Part shown: positions 11,318 to 21,975 of the stretch, in pieces | Layout: every line of letters starts with the position of its first letter | How positions within the stretch are numbered: the stretch's first letter is position 1 | Source of the DNA: Xiphias gladius | Taxonomy: Eukaryota; Chordata; Actinopteri; Istiophoriformes; Xiphiidae | Direction of reading: 5' to 3' | Length of the DNA stretch: 64,000 bases | Assembly: GCF_016859285.1 (NCBI RefSeq) | Contig: NC_053411.1 | Location: 19,238,222 to 19,302,221 of the forward strand | Translations under genes and position numbers: made by a program | Notes under the pieces: generated by a model | Told to the model about the DNA's origin: nothing | Seen by the model: the letters and a program-made list of their open reading frames with translations, nothing else | Database searches by the model: none

Positions 11318-14300
11318 CTGATTCACTCTTTCCTACGCATATATTGTAGGTGTTGCCTTCATTGTCTGATGCAGTCTTTAAGTCCAGGCTGTGCAACGTT
11401 TCATCATCCATGCTATCTCGGATCATCCTGCACTTTACCCCCGCAATGCAGGGGCCGCATTGGCCGAAATCCTTCCTATCACCAGCCAGCTTCTTGATTT
11501 CATCTTCCTGAGGGAGAAACGGGCAGAGAAACAGACAGTTATCATCACATCTGGCCTGAGATAGAAGCCAAATAAAGAGCCTCCTGAACTACCCAGCAGA
11601 AAAACGACTCACCAGACCATTTCTGCCCTTTTTGAATGAGATGTAAATGTTACAAACAATGAATACACACAGAGGAAGGAAGGAGACACCTTCAAAAAAG
11701 GTTGATGGTAAAGTGTCTTAGACGCTGATTATTTTATTAATAAAATATGGTCTCTGTGACTGTTTTCTTTCAGCCACGGTTTTCATCAGAGGGTCACTCC
11801 ACCAATGTTACGCATAAGCAGTCGACAATTGCACTTTTTTTTAAACCTACTTGAAATAATTAGTGGACGATTACGCGCTTTATTAGCCAACTAGAAACGA
11901 CAAGTGGACAACTGCGTGTTTTACCAGCCTAGCAGAAAAAAAAAAGTCACTTGAACCAAGGCCCAGATAATACTGCGTCTCAAATGAAACTTGAGCTTCG
12001 CTTCCACAAGCGTCTGTGTTTTACTTCTCCTGTCGGTTCAAACACCGTGCCTGGCCGAAGGGCATGTGGGCAGCACATGTTGGGGGTGGTAGCTCTGTAG
12101 CTGCAGGGCAGGCTGTGCTTCCTCCAGTGTCTCCACGAATTCCAATTAACTGGTTTGGCTGGTTTGACTGTGTCTCGTTCAACAGTGTCTGCTGACTGAC
12201 TGAGTCCTGCTGACTCTGGGACACAACATACCGTATCAGCGCTGAAATAATCGGTCGATTCATCGATAAGTCGGTCGACAGGAAAAATATTAACAACTGT
12301 TTTGATAAGCGATTAATCGTTAAAGTCACAGTAAAGTGAACATCTTTGGGTTTTGTACTGTTAGTTGGACAAAACAAGACATATGATAAAATCAGATTGG
12401 GTTCTGGGAAATTTTGACTCTTTTCTTGCTATTTTAATTGAATTATTAATTGATACTGAAGATCATAGTAGTCGCAGCCCTACACTGTATACAGCATGTT
12501 CATGTTTGTACATGTTTGTTACTGACTCATTTCATTTATCAATACAGATCATTGTTTGACCATCCTGTTCTCATAAAACGACGCAAGGATGTATTTAATA
12601 AATCGTCATCCTCAATTCATGCATTTTTCTTTCGGTCATACCACAGACAAGACACACCATGATACCGCAGTTAAAGTGTCGGTCAAATTGTAGGCAGTGG
12701 CGTAAAAATCAGTTGAAGTGCTGACGTGCAAAAACTGAAAGAGGGTTGAAGTGTCAGTTGCAGAAATTTTCAGTTGAAGTGTAGCAGTGAAAGCAGCTGA
12801 AACCTGGTTTTGGTTCAGACCAGGTTTAGGTTAGTGTTAGGAGTTAGCAAATTTATTATATGTCAGTCATCCAAAGGGTCAAAGGTTGAAAACAAACAAA
12901 CCCTGCAGGTGTGTACACCTTTTTGTTTAAACTCACTGAGACCTTCTCTAGTATAAACACCGACCTAGTCAGGACCAGTAGTCCTCATGGGGACCGAAGC
13001 AGGGTCCTACTGAAGCAAATTGTAATTTCTGAGGTCCTGGTTAAGGTTTGGGTTCGGGTGAGGCTGTGAATGGAAGTCAATGCAATGTCCTAAGAAAGAT
13101 AGCTGCGAAAACTTGTGTGTGTGTGCGCGCGCGCGCGCGTTTGCGTGTGTGTGCCTGCCTCACACATGCCTTTATATGCGTGCATTGCATAATGACAGCA
13201 CCGTGTCTGAGCCTCTCCACCCTCACCTCCGAGTGTGAGAGAGAGAATTGAGAAGTGATCGTCTCTACTTCCTGTATTTGCCTCTTTTCAACATCGTGTC
13301 CTTATAAGGTAGTTAAAGCGACACTTAGCCTGCAGCACCAAAAACCACAGAAACGCCAGGAAACGATGTGCAACTGCTGCTGCTCAACAAAACCTCAAAG
13401 AAAAAAAATGTATCCATCACTTCAAACACAACGGTTACAGTCCTGCTGCACAGACCTGAGCTCCAGAAATCACCTCGGAAAAGTAGAAAAATGAATAAAA
13501 GTCGTAGGAAAACGTGTGTTTTTGTAACCAGAATTCATAGCTGTTATCCCAGCACAAGAGGTATCCATCCCAGCGAGGCATCTTCTCTCATACTGAAGGT
13601 TTAACACTCAAACCAAAAAAATGTGAGATGGTTGGGTTTGTTCTGGAGCGAATCTGTATCTAAAGTACCGCAACTCTCAATTCGGAGCTCCCGCATCACC
13701 TCAGCACATTAGAAAAATGAAATATGGGCTTTTTGTTCGCATCTCCTTTATCACAATGCAAAGCGTGTCCCTCCCAGCAGGTTCCCTTGCTCTCATATCG
13801 AAGCCTGTTTTAACTGAAGTCAAAAAATCCGCTGAGAAGTTTCAACTTGTTTCCCCTCGTGTCTAAAAGTGAGAGTCAGACCCTAAATTTGAGAAGAAAA
13901 AATCCTGGCGGGATGCCACAACAAAGTTCATTTTAACCAGCAGAAAAACCCAATAAGCCATTTTCTAAAGTGGGTGGAAAATCAGCTCACTTTAGGGGGG
14001 ATTTAGAAGAAAAAAAAAGCCAGTGCTGTTCAGCTGAAAAGCGTGTCCCCAAAATGAAAAATGAGAAAATCAAATACAAGTTGTTTTAAGCGTAACGACG
14101 ATACAGTTTTAAATGTGTAAATCGGTTTTTCGGGAGCAAGAGGTAATCCCTCAACTGAACAATCACATGCACCGGACCCACGATTTTTGAAGGAGGAAGT
14201 GGAAGTGTCTCACTCTGCTGACTGGATCTTTGAAGAAAAGTTCTTCCTGGGGACTGACTTTTGCATGCGATGTAAAACCTGAGCGCTGACAAATATACCA

Positions 14301-14560
14301 CAGGCAGCAAATATGCGAAGGTTGAGGGTGATTTCTTTGTATTTCTGAGTCTGGAAAGTAAAGTTTTTGAGGAGTTTGTCTTGCTGGAAAGTCTGGTGTG
14401 TGTGTGTGTGTGTATTTACTGTGATGCTGGCTAGTCCCTCCGAGCTGGCCCACACACCCTCTTTCCCAGGTAGTATCCCGCAGAGTGCTGCCTCCTCGAC
14501 GGCGACAATCCCTTTTTCGTCAGGCATCTTCAGGGAATCGACGTATGCGTTCCACGACAT
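11318..14560 (-). CDS. pfn1: Profilin (exons 1-2 of a partial gene)
   Basis: Profilin binds G-actin, proline-rich ligands and phosphoinositides in the cytosol. On the minus strand, coding exon 1 (14560-14420, 47 codons) starts 'MSWNAYVDSLKMPDEKGIVA' and ends 'SSEGLASIT'. Exon 2 (11507-11318, 190 nt) starts 'EDEIKKLAGDRKDFGQCGPC' and contains 'IAGVKCRMIRDSM' and 'HSLDLKTASDNEGNTYNICV'. Exon 1 ends in phase 0 (ACA|GTAAAT) and exon 2 ends TCA G|GTAAGA. The conserved WNAYVD start, the G-x-K-C-x-x-I-R-D-S strand and the DLKTAS segment identify the family. The 110 visible residues are about 80% of a normal profilin; the C-terminal exon should be in the N gap. Paralogue assignment to pfn1 rests on the SLC25A11-PFN1-ENO3 synteny known in human; the sequence is rather divergent. 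The gene converges with slc25a11. Confidence 0.85.
12236..12483. mobile_element. MITE-like repeat copy in the profilin intron
   Basis: It starts 'gcgctgaaataatcggtcga', has an internal 'ttgggttttgtactg...ttggacaaaacaagacat', and ends 'catagtagtcgcagccc'. It belongs to the same recurring family as the copies at 7653 and 49707. It is non-coding. Confidence 0.45.
12665..12805. repeat. Degenerate 'cagttgaagtg' satellite, right of the gap
   Basis: Units such as 'atcagttgaagtgctgacg', 'gggttgaagtgtcagttgc' and 'gtgaaagcagctgaaacc' resemble the array at 10540-10779. The shared text on both sides of the gap suggests a local satellite family. Confidence 0.4.
12950..13145 (+). mobile_element. Teleost interspersed repeat with a (TG)n/(CG)n end
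   Basis: The text 'ggaccagtagtcctcatggg', 'gaggtcctggttaaggtttg' and 'gaatggaagtcaatgcaatg' leads into a TGTG/CGCG dinucleotide tract near 13113-13140. The same family appears in reverse orientation at 55320-55830. It is common in fish genomes and always abuts a CA/TG microsatellite. Its class is not known to me. Confidence 0.45.
13150..14400. other. pfn1: Profilin intron sequence without recognised elements
   Basis: The stretch lies within the 2.9-kb intron between profilin coding exons 1 and 2. Short open frames on both strands lack splice signals or family similarity. A degenerate internal repetition is visible: 'accagcagaaaaacc' and 'gcgtgtcccc/tccc' phrases recur at spacings of 100-250 bp between 13440 and 14050. 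Confidence 0.4.
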
Positions 14561-14760
14561 CCTGATCAATAACCAACACACACACACACAGATCAGTAAC
14601 ACATATACACGCCCACTCGCTGCCCGACAACCACTAAATGTGTCTGAATCAGCGTCAGATGAATCCAGGAAAGAGCCTGATTAATCACCCAATCGATACT
14701 CGATAATTCAGAGAGATCGTCTCTCTCTCAGTGTGTGTGCGTAGGACAACATCCGCTTAC

Positions 14761-14820
14761 CTGTGTAGGTAGAGTCTCAGAGTCTCAGGTGTAAGGAAGG
14801 AGGGGAAGAGAGCGGTCTAA
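14761..14820 (-). other. pfn1: Profilin 5' UTR leader exon
   Basis: Downstream of the minus-strand TATA box, a leader ends at a perfect donor CACAG|GTAAG (14761/14760). The matching acceptor is 'ttgatcag' ending at 14562, one base before the start codon, giving a 5' UTR intron of about 200 bp. The 5' end is estimated from the TATA position. Confidence 0.55.
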
Positions 14821-14844
14821 TGCAGAAAGAAGGAAGAGAGTCGT

Positions 14845-14852
14845 CTTTTATA
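14845..14852 (-). promoter_or_regulatory. pfn1: Profilin TATA box
   Basis: The plus-strand 'cttttata' reads TATAAAAG on the minus strand, about 30 bp upstream of the inferred leader exon. Upstream on the minus strand is a GC-rich stretch containing 'gggagtggtcgg'. Confidence 0.6.
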
Positions 14853-15099
14853 CGTCCGACCACTCCCAGCCTGCAGGCAGCTTCCTGCCTCTCTCACTGT
14901 CACCCAGTGTCTCTCTCTCTCTCTCTGTCTCACCTGGGAAGTAAAAAAACAAGGAAGTGTGTGCAGTAAACTCGAATGTGAAGTGATGTAGATGTAGTTC
15001 AGCACACACACACACACACAAATGTTTGTGCTTCTACCCTTGTTAGGACTGATTAGGCATTAAAATCAAGTGAAGCAGCGGGGAGGCTAAATGTGCTTT

Positions 15100-16220
15100 C
15101 TTTACGCAGAGATCCACGTTCTAGGTCTGTGGTCAAGCGAAGGAATCGTGGCTGCTCTTCCATCGGTCGATCGGTCGCAGGGAGAAACAACCTGCGCGTT
15201 ACCTGTAGATGAACTCGGCCGCCACCGAGCCCCGAGTGCGCTCTCCCCGGCGGCCGATTTAACCCGATTGTCTTCTACTGAAACGACGACGACAGACGCA
15301 GAGCCGAGCGGCGTCCACCTGCCCGTGTTGGTGGGATTTCCGAAAGTCGAACTATTTCACCCAGTGATCCGAGAACAAGAGCCACTGGGGGATATTCACT
15401 CAAAGCCTCAAGCGTCAAACGGGAACTGTGACGGAGCCTCCTAACGCAGACGAAGCAGACGACCGTTTTAAGATGGTCTGCCATGTTGGTTGTTGAGCTC
15501 TGATGGGGAAACTGCTGGTGGCAAAGTTTACACTCGACGTCTCGATCATCTGCTTCGACAAAATGCAGACAAACTGACAACTTATATGACATCGTGTCAG
15601 GTAGTTTGGCGCCGAGGAAACGTTCGGGAACCGTTAACCAAGTTAGAGCCGGCGGCCCGACATTGTAAACCACTTCCGCATGTGGAGAAACACAATCGCT
15701 GAGCGTCGTCGCTGAGCTGCGATTGGATGATGGCTGCTCGGGGGAGGGGCTTAACGAAGAGTCGGTTGGGTCGGCGGGTCGGCGGGTCACCTAACCTCCT
15801 AACCTCAGAAATAAATCCAGTGTGGACGGGGCTGAACGACCGAGGAGCCCGTCGGGGTTTGTCTACGTGCGGCCTGCAAACGGGCAGGTACAGGAGAGAG
15901 CACGAGTTGAGACCGACTGTAGGACCGCGAGCAGGAAGCTGCTTGGTTTCCACACACAAACCACTTCCGCCTGAGCACCGAGACAACGGGCACCGGGGTA
16001 GAGACGCGTGAAATGGCCCCCGGCACCCCAGACTAACGAAGTCCGAGCCGTTTGGCGTCTTCTTCGTGCTCCGTAGCTTCTCTCTGTCGTTATTCCGGTT
16101 CTTGTGGTCGATTTGCACATCTTTGTAGTTGTTTTGTCTCTGAGCAGCGAGGCCCGCTCAGTCATCCACCCGTGGGTGCGCTGTGCCTGCAATGCATTCT
16201 GGGGCTTGCAGTTCAGCACT
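15100..16220. promoter_or_regulatory. CpG-rich region
   Basis: CpG dinucleotides are dense here compared with the flanks. Features include ETS-type CGGAAGTG motifs, an ATTGG box near 15723 and several overlapping open frames on both strands, as expected from low stop-codon density. It lies between the divergent profilin and eno3 promoters and could be a promoter for the BED-like frame. Confidence 0.45.
15275..15790 (-). CDS. BED-zinc-finger-like reading frame in a CpG-rich region (possible ZBED/hAT-derived exon)
   Basis: A 171-codon minus-strand frame contains, from its internal Met at about 15592, 'MSYKLSVCLHFVEADDRDVE' followed by 'CKLCHQQFPHQSSTTNMADH'. The C-x2-C and the T-T-N-M-x-x-H-L spacing are typical of BED zinc fingers from hAT transposases and ZBED genes. 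The final histidine of the finger is not in frame: after HLK the text reads TVVCFVC. The region is rich in CpG and carries two ETS-like elements (CGGAAGTG on the minus strand, at about 15671-15678 and 15961-15968), so it could be the first exon of an active gene. It could equally be a decayed transposon piece. No further exon was recognised. Confidence 0.35.
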   Translation of the reverse strand: MTRRPADPTDSSLSPSPEQPSSNRSSATTLSDCVSPHAEVVYNVGPPALTWLTVPERFLGAKLPDTMSYKLSVCLHFVEADDRDVECKLCHQQFPHQSSTTNMADHLKTVVCFVCVRRLRHSSRLTLEALSEYPPVALVLGSLGEIVRLSEIPPTRAGGRRSALRLSSSFQ

Positions 16221-16384
16221 GATAAGCATCAAAATGGCAGCTCTTAAAATGACAATAATTAAAATCCGTATCGTTGAAGGGTAAAGTTAACGGCCAATTC
16301 ATTCAGGTGTGTTTTTATGAAGATGCTCTTGTCTGATGGATGAGTCTTATTTCTGTTCTGCTGCTACATGCTGCATTCCCCAGT

Positions 16385-16452
16385 GCGCGCGCACATACAT
16401 ACAAACACACACGCACACACACACAGGCACACACACACACACACACACACGC
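16385..16452. repeat. (CA)n microsatellite
   Basis: An interrupted CA/CG dinucleotide tract of about 65 bp. Overlapping cysteine/valine-rich frames are artefacts of the repeat. Confidence 0.85.
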
Positions 16453-16824
16453 ACTGAAATACCTCAGCTAGTTTAGACCTGCAGATGTCAGGACTGAGAT
16501 AGAGTCGGAGCAACATGTTAAAACTTGGTTGCCCCAACTCGCTGCTGCACGATTCACGGAGGTGAGAGTAGAAACACTTCACCGTGCCGCCACACCGTGT
16601 ACTCCGTGTACTCCTACTGCGAACACGTCCAGCATGAATGAATGGATAAGTGTTCGTGAGCGACTCAGGTGGCTGCTTTCATTCATTCATCATGTGTTCA
16701 GCCTTTAAAGGTTATGAATCCCAAGTGTCAGTGTTCACAGCAGCAGGAGCAGACTGATCCTTCAAGATGTCAGGGCAGAAAGAGAGACGTACTCAGGAGT
16801 TCAAATACTAGCACGCATACAAAT

Positions 16825-17450
16825 GGTAAATGCAGTAGCAGTAGCAGTAGTAGTAGTACTGCTACTGCTACCGCTACTGCTACTATTACTGCTACTGCTA
16901 CTGCTACTGCTACTGCGACTACTACTGCTACTGCTACTGCTACTGCTCCTGCTCCTGCTACCGCTACTACTACTGCTACCACTACTGCTACTGCTACTGC
17001 TCCTGCTACCGCTACTACTACTACTACTACTGCTACTGCTACCTCTACTACTATTAGCTACTACTGCTACATGACTACTACTGCTACTGCTCCTGCTACC
17101 GCTACTACTACTACTGCTACTGCTACCGCTACTATTACTGCTACTACTACTGCTACTGCTACTGCGACTACTACTGCTACTGTTACTGCTACCGCTACTA
17201 CTACTACTACTACTGCTACTGCTACCGCTACTATTACTGCTACTGCTACTGCTACTGCGACTACTACTACTACTGCTACTGCTACTGCTACCGCTACTAT
17301 TACTGCTACTGCTACTGCTACTGCTACCGCTACTACTACTGCTACTGCTACCACTACCGCTACTACTACTGCTACTATTACTGCTACTACTACTGCTACT
17401 GCTACTACTGATACTACAACTGCTACTACTGCTACTACTGTTAACAGAAT
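16825..17450. repeat. About 620-bp ACT/GCT trinucleotide array
   Basis: The array consists of 'actgct', 'actact' and 'accgct' triplets with few interruptions. Because the period is three, all frames without stops give long homopolymeric translations (Thr-Ala, Ser, Leu, Val-Ala). These are not genes: there are no flanking splice sites or non-repeat coding sequence. Degenerate triplet text continues to about 17690 ('cagcagcagtaattgtagta'). Confidence 0.9.
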
Positions 17451-17921
17451 CACGACTACTATTCCTATTACTGCAGTTCATCACTAAGAGGCTGCAGTAG
17501 TACCATTATGGCAGCAGCACTACAGTAGTAGTACAAATGTTCTACAAGCAGCAGCAGTAATTGTAGTATTAGACACAGCAGTAAAATGTACCACTATAAT
17601 ACTACTGCAATTAGCTGCTGTTAAGATTACTTCTACTTCCACTACTACTATTGCTGCGGGACAGCTACAATTTGACCTGCTGGTGGACAGTATGCAGAAA
17701 ATACTCATGTACAAATACATCAAAGTACAGTTTGTGACCTGCATTCATGTGCTTTATTGATACAGCAGCTTGTTGATAGTGGAATATTACTACCCAGTGT
17801 ACTACAATAACAGACAAAAACACACTGTTGAATATAAAAGAGTATAGATAAAATGAGATGCCCCCCCCCCAAAGTCATGTGCAGTTATATTTAGCCTGCA
17901 GTAAAGGCTACAGGGGACACA

Positions 17922-17963
<42 letters not shown>
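17922..17963. repeat. (TG)n microsatellite
   Basis: A pure TG tract of about 20 units. A second shorter TG tract lies at 18023-18067. Confidence 0.85.
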
Positions 17964-17966
<3 letters not shown>

Positions 17967-17969
17967 AGA

Positions 17970-19440
17970 GAGAGTGTGTGAGTGAAATACAGTTAAAGGT
18001 GAGTGTAAAGGGTAAGGTGTCTTGTGTGTGTGTGTGTCTGTGCATATGTGCATGTGTGTGTGTGTGTTGGGGTTACTGCCCTTTGCAGTGAATGCTGAGC
18101 CGGTCTCACATTTCCCCTTTAGATGAACTTTGACCTTCTCTATGTGAGTTAGGGACCGTCACACTAGTTCACACCAGTTTTATTCAGGCCACTGACATAA
18201 GTACAATGTGACACACATATATATAATTATTATATAATATTATAATACGATTTGTTTGGTGTTCAGTAGTGAATCTGTACACACTGTTTCTTATTAATAA
18301 AAAAATCAAATTTTCTTTACATTAATTTGGATGTGGACAAGCTGGAGGAATTTAGTCAAAACAGATCTGTGGTGTGTTTGATTTAAATCACCAGCCACAA
18401 TAAAAACTCCAACCTGTTGTGTTGTCATTTGACTGCTGATGAACTCATACAACTCCTCTAGGGCATTTTTTGAATTTGCATCATTTGCTACATCTTTTGC
18501 TCAGATATTCATTGTGACAGTAATACTCCACAATGGGATTAGAGTAACTTTGTCTTGGTTGACCATTTTTCCACTATGGCAACCACATTTTATTTAAAGA
18601 AGCGGACCTGTGCCATAAAAACTATGATAATAAATACATTTAAAAAAAGGTTGAGATTGAAAGTTTATTCTACAGACTTCTTGAAACCTGAATTTTGAGG
18701 AAGCAAACACCGAAAAATTAAATACTATTTATGGAAATCGATTTGTAAATAGCATGATACAAAATGGACATTTTGAAGAAACCTGTCCAGCTGTCTGTGT
18801 TCCGTCCGAAATGTTGGAGGTCAAAGTTGAGGGGTTTAACCCTTCTACTGCTGCTAATGCTAACACTGCTAACACTGCTGGAACTTTTGCTTCAATTACT
18901 ATTACTTCTGCTACTAATCTTGCAAACAAAGTGGTATTGTTGATACTGCTACAACTCCTGCTATTATGCTTATTATGCTAATACTGTTAGAACTATTGTT
19001 AATAATACTGCTAATATGCTGATAATGCTAACACCACTAATACTGATTGTGCAAATACTGCTACAATCCAAACTGGTGCAGCTATTGTTAACACAATAAA
19101 AATATAAAATAGATATTTATATATAGTCTAATTATGTAAATAATCTCTTCCACTAACAACAGCTACAAAGAGACAAGATGACCCCCCAAAAATGCATAGA
19201 GACTAAAAAGTCCTCTTCCACGGATGTTCCTTTTGTGTTCTTTTAACATTTTTTGGTTCACCGTGTTTTTTCCAGTTTGTGCTCTTTTCTTCTCCTGAAC
19301 TAAATAATGATGTCCGTGCCTTTATTTTAGAATCAGAGTAGTGCCTGTGTCAGCTCTCTGTGCTGCAGGTTTTTCGGTTTCCTGCAGTCCTGTCCCCTGT
19401 AGACACTCCCTGCCTCTCCACCCAGCCTCCTCCCCCCATC
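17970..19440. other. Intergenic stretch upstream of eno3
   Basis: No exon is supported. AT-rich unique-looking text is followed at about 18840-19080 by degenerate trinucleotide units ('actgctgctaatgctaacac', 'gctaacactgct'), a decayed relative of the array at 16825. Confidence 0.5.
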
Positions 19441-19450
19441 AGGGAGCGTC

Positions 19451-19458
19451 TATAAAAA
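19451..19458 (+). promoter_or_regulatory. eno3: eno3 TATA box
   Basis: TATAAAAA sits about 30 bp upstream of the inferred start of a leader exon. The preceding 70 bp carry 'ccacccagcctcctcccccc', a CACC/CT-rich element of the kind found in muscle gene promoters. Which factor uses it is inference. Confidence 0.65.
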
Positions 19459-19480
19459 CCCTGCAGCCTGACAGACGGAC

Positions 19481-19564
19481 ACTTTCCACGTCAGTCGGAC
19501 AGTCAGACGGACAGACAGACGGCCAAAGACGACACCCCCTTTCTTCTCTAACAACACAACCCAG
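19481..19564 (+). other. eno3: eno3 non-coding exon 1
   Basis: The leader begins near 19481 by TATA spacing, contains 'gacggacagacagacggcca', and ends at donor CCCAG|GTAGGC. It would splice over about 3.7 kb to the acceptor just before the ATG at 23271, the usual vertebrate enolase layout with the start codon in exon 2. Confidence 0.6.
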
Positions 19565-20149
19565 GTAGGCTGTAACAGCACCGAGCTCTCAGCTCTGGTT
19601 GGTCACTTTTTGAACCGACTGCTGAGGTTTTTTGTTTTCTTTTTTTTTTTTTTTGTCACTGAGGGGAGTGTATCAAACTGTTTCCTGTTTGTTTCCAGGT
19701 TCTCATTCTGTTGCAAAAGTGTCTCTAGTGTCTCTGGTAACATGCCAAACCTGGTCCACTTCCAGCGTTTCTTTTAAAAGTCTAGTTTAGTTTGCAGGAG
19801 TTTTCAGAGGAACTCTGGCACGCTGGGTGTCGTGTTAAATCTGATATTTGCAGACGCTCATTTTTCCCCAAATCTCGTCGTGTTTCTGATCCTTCATCTG
19901 AAGCAAAAGACAAAAAACCTTCAGGGCTTTGACATTCAGCAGCCTCAAGGTCGAAGCGCTGAAGAGCAGAGCTGAACGGCTAAAATCTGACAAACAGCAA
20001 AGGCACAAAGTCCAGACAGATAGACAGACAGATGGAGCCACAGACAGACTTGTACTGTGAACTATATAAGGTATATCTGTATCTTTGGTGACACAAACCA
20101 TCTCCTAAACTGACATCACAACCTGTCTACATTATATTATTATGTTTGA

Positions 20150-20460
20150 ACACAAGGCCAGTTTATTTGTGTAGAACCTTTCATCAACGAGGCAATTCAT
20201 AGTGCTTCACATAAGACATGGAAAGCATTAAGAAAATAAACATGAGGCATAAATAGGATTTAAAAGAGTAGAATAAACCAGATTTAAAAGAACTGAGAGT
20301 CGGAGACCTGCAGTTTTCTACGGCATAAAAACTGATAGCTGCTTCTCCAGGTTTAGTCTGGACTCTATGGACAGTAAGCAGACCTGGTGGTTTCAGGTGG
20401 TGCAGGTAGACCTGTCCCAGACCACCTGAGAGGCCTGGGTGGTTCATAAGGGAGAAACGG
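20150..20460. mobile_element. Teleost interspersed repeat in eno3 intron 1
   Basis: It starts 'ggccagtttatttgtgtaga', includes 'gcttcacataagacatgg' and 'gatttaaaagagtagaataa', and ends 'gaggcctgggtggttcat'. I recognise this as a repeat common in fish ('tttatttgtatagcac...caaagtgctttacataaaa') but cannot name its class. Confidence 0.45.
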
Positions 20461-20870
20461 TTCAGTCATTGTTTAATGAGCTAAAAGGTCTAAGCTAAAT
20501 AAGCTAAAATAGATTACACAGTGAAACTAAATTCATTACATCAAAAATATGTTGTATCTCTCTGTAGGACTTTATAATCCAGCCTAGGATTTACCTCGTG
20601 GTTTCACCGTATGGATCCGGTCCCAGTGACTGGATCCTGCTGGTTCTTAAATGTAGGTACAGTGGAAGAAAAGAAGACCGTGGGGAACAAGGGAGCAACG
20701 ACTGGATACTTTAGAGGACAGGAGAAATCCATTTTCGTAAATGCTGAGTACCTAAAGGCACAGTACTGGAAACTGATCTGAAGTTTGTAGGGAAAAGGAT
20801 GTTAACAACCACCACACATTTCTTTTACAGTGGCAGTAGTATTATTAGTTGTAGTTTATAAACCACAACA

Positions 20871-20930
20871 GATCAGCCACAACAGTAAAACCAGTAAAAC
20901 CAGTCACTGGTTTCACTGTTGTGGCTGATC
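20871..20930. repeat. Foldback of 23-bp inverted arms (transposon ends)
   Basis: The left arm 'gatcagccacaacagtaaaa' (20871-20893 with 'cca') is matched, with one mismatch, by the right arm ending 'ctgttgtggctgatc' at 20930. Only about 14 bp separate the arms. The arm text matches a terminal inverted repeat common in fish DNA transposons ('gatcagccataacattaaaa'), so this may be the two ends of an element with its interior deleted. Confidence 0.6.
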
Positions 20931-21186
20931 GGTTTATGCTGTTTTGTATATTTAGTTTGTCCAGTTGTTGTTTCCTGTGTGTTTGTACATTAAAGTCTTT
21001 GTAAAGGCCACATGTGGTTTCAGTTGTTCAGTAACCACGCAGCTGTTGTTCCACTGCCAAGTTTGACCTATCAAAGCACACACACACACAGAGTATGACA
21101 TAACACACAGCAGCGGACATGAAGCACATGAATCTGTTCAGCTGTCTGCTCTGCGCTAAGACTTGCACATCGAAGTTGAGCGGTTA

Positions 21187-21233
21187 CAGTCACAGCTAAA
21201 CTACTGAGACGGTCACTAGTTTAGCTGTGACTG
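21187..21233. repeat. Short hairpin with 17-bp arms
   Basis: 'cagtcacagctaaacta' and 'tagtttagctgtgactg' are exact reverse complements separated by about 13 bases. Surrounding text contains degenerate 'actgctgctacc' triplets. No gene context other than eno3 intron 1. Confidence 0.6.
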
Positions 21234-21849
21234 CTACTGCTGATACCACTACTTGTGTTTACCCACCATAGCAACTGGTAAAACCGCTGAAACCATTACA
21301 GCTGAAGTCTGATACTTTTCCTACTTCCACTTATTCTGCTACTACCTAAGCTGGTACTGCTTGTTCCGCTGCTGCCACTACTGTTCATACAGTAATAATG
21401 CTAAAACGGCTACGGCTACTGTCAGTACTGCAAAATATACCGTCTCAATTTTAAACACACAACCAATATTAGTAAGACACCAGTACTACTGATACTGTTA
21501 CAACACTGTCAGAAGCGGTAGCGATAGCTTTAGTTGTACCAGAGGAGCCCATGAGCTACAACAGGTGTTTATCTAAAGCTACAGTCGATGTTTCATATAT
21601 GGGTGATTAATATCAGCCACGGTGGTTGGTAATAACTGGACCATTCTCCAGCCAAGTTCTCTATTGTTCTGTGGGATTTCGGATGGGACGGCATGTTTGG
21701 TGTGAACAGGTTTACATCCACGACGAGATCAGCAGAATCTGAGATCAGAGCTACTCATACTTCACTATTTCGATTTTACGCCACTTTATACTTCCACTCC
21801 GAGCTTTGGACTGTCGCTCGGACAAGACAAAGGTGTCCCTTTGGGCTCT

Positions 21850-21975
21850 AGGTAACTGTGACGGAATTTCTCGCTATTTTCTGAATTTTTGCGAACAAAA
21901 TATTTTTACAAAACATTCGAGAAAATCATCGGCAGATTAATTAATAATAAAAATAATCATTGGTTGCAGTCGTAG
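21850..21975. mobile_element. MITE-like repeat fragment
   Basis: The right end of the recurring family: 'tcatcggcagattaattaat' followed by 'aatcattggttgcagtcgt'. The left part is lost or too diverged to see. Confidence 0.3.

Noticed and set aside
10658-11497. A 279-codon frame spanning the gap
   Set aside because: It runs through 500 N and overlaps profilin exon 2 on the opposite strand.
16669-17487. Thr-Ala, Ser, Val-Ala and Leu homopolymer frames
   Set aside because: They arise from the ACT/GCT trinucleotide array, with no splice sites or non-repeat coding sequence.
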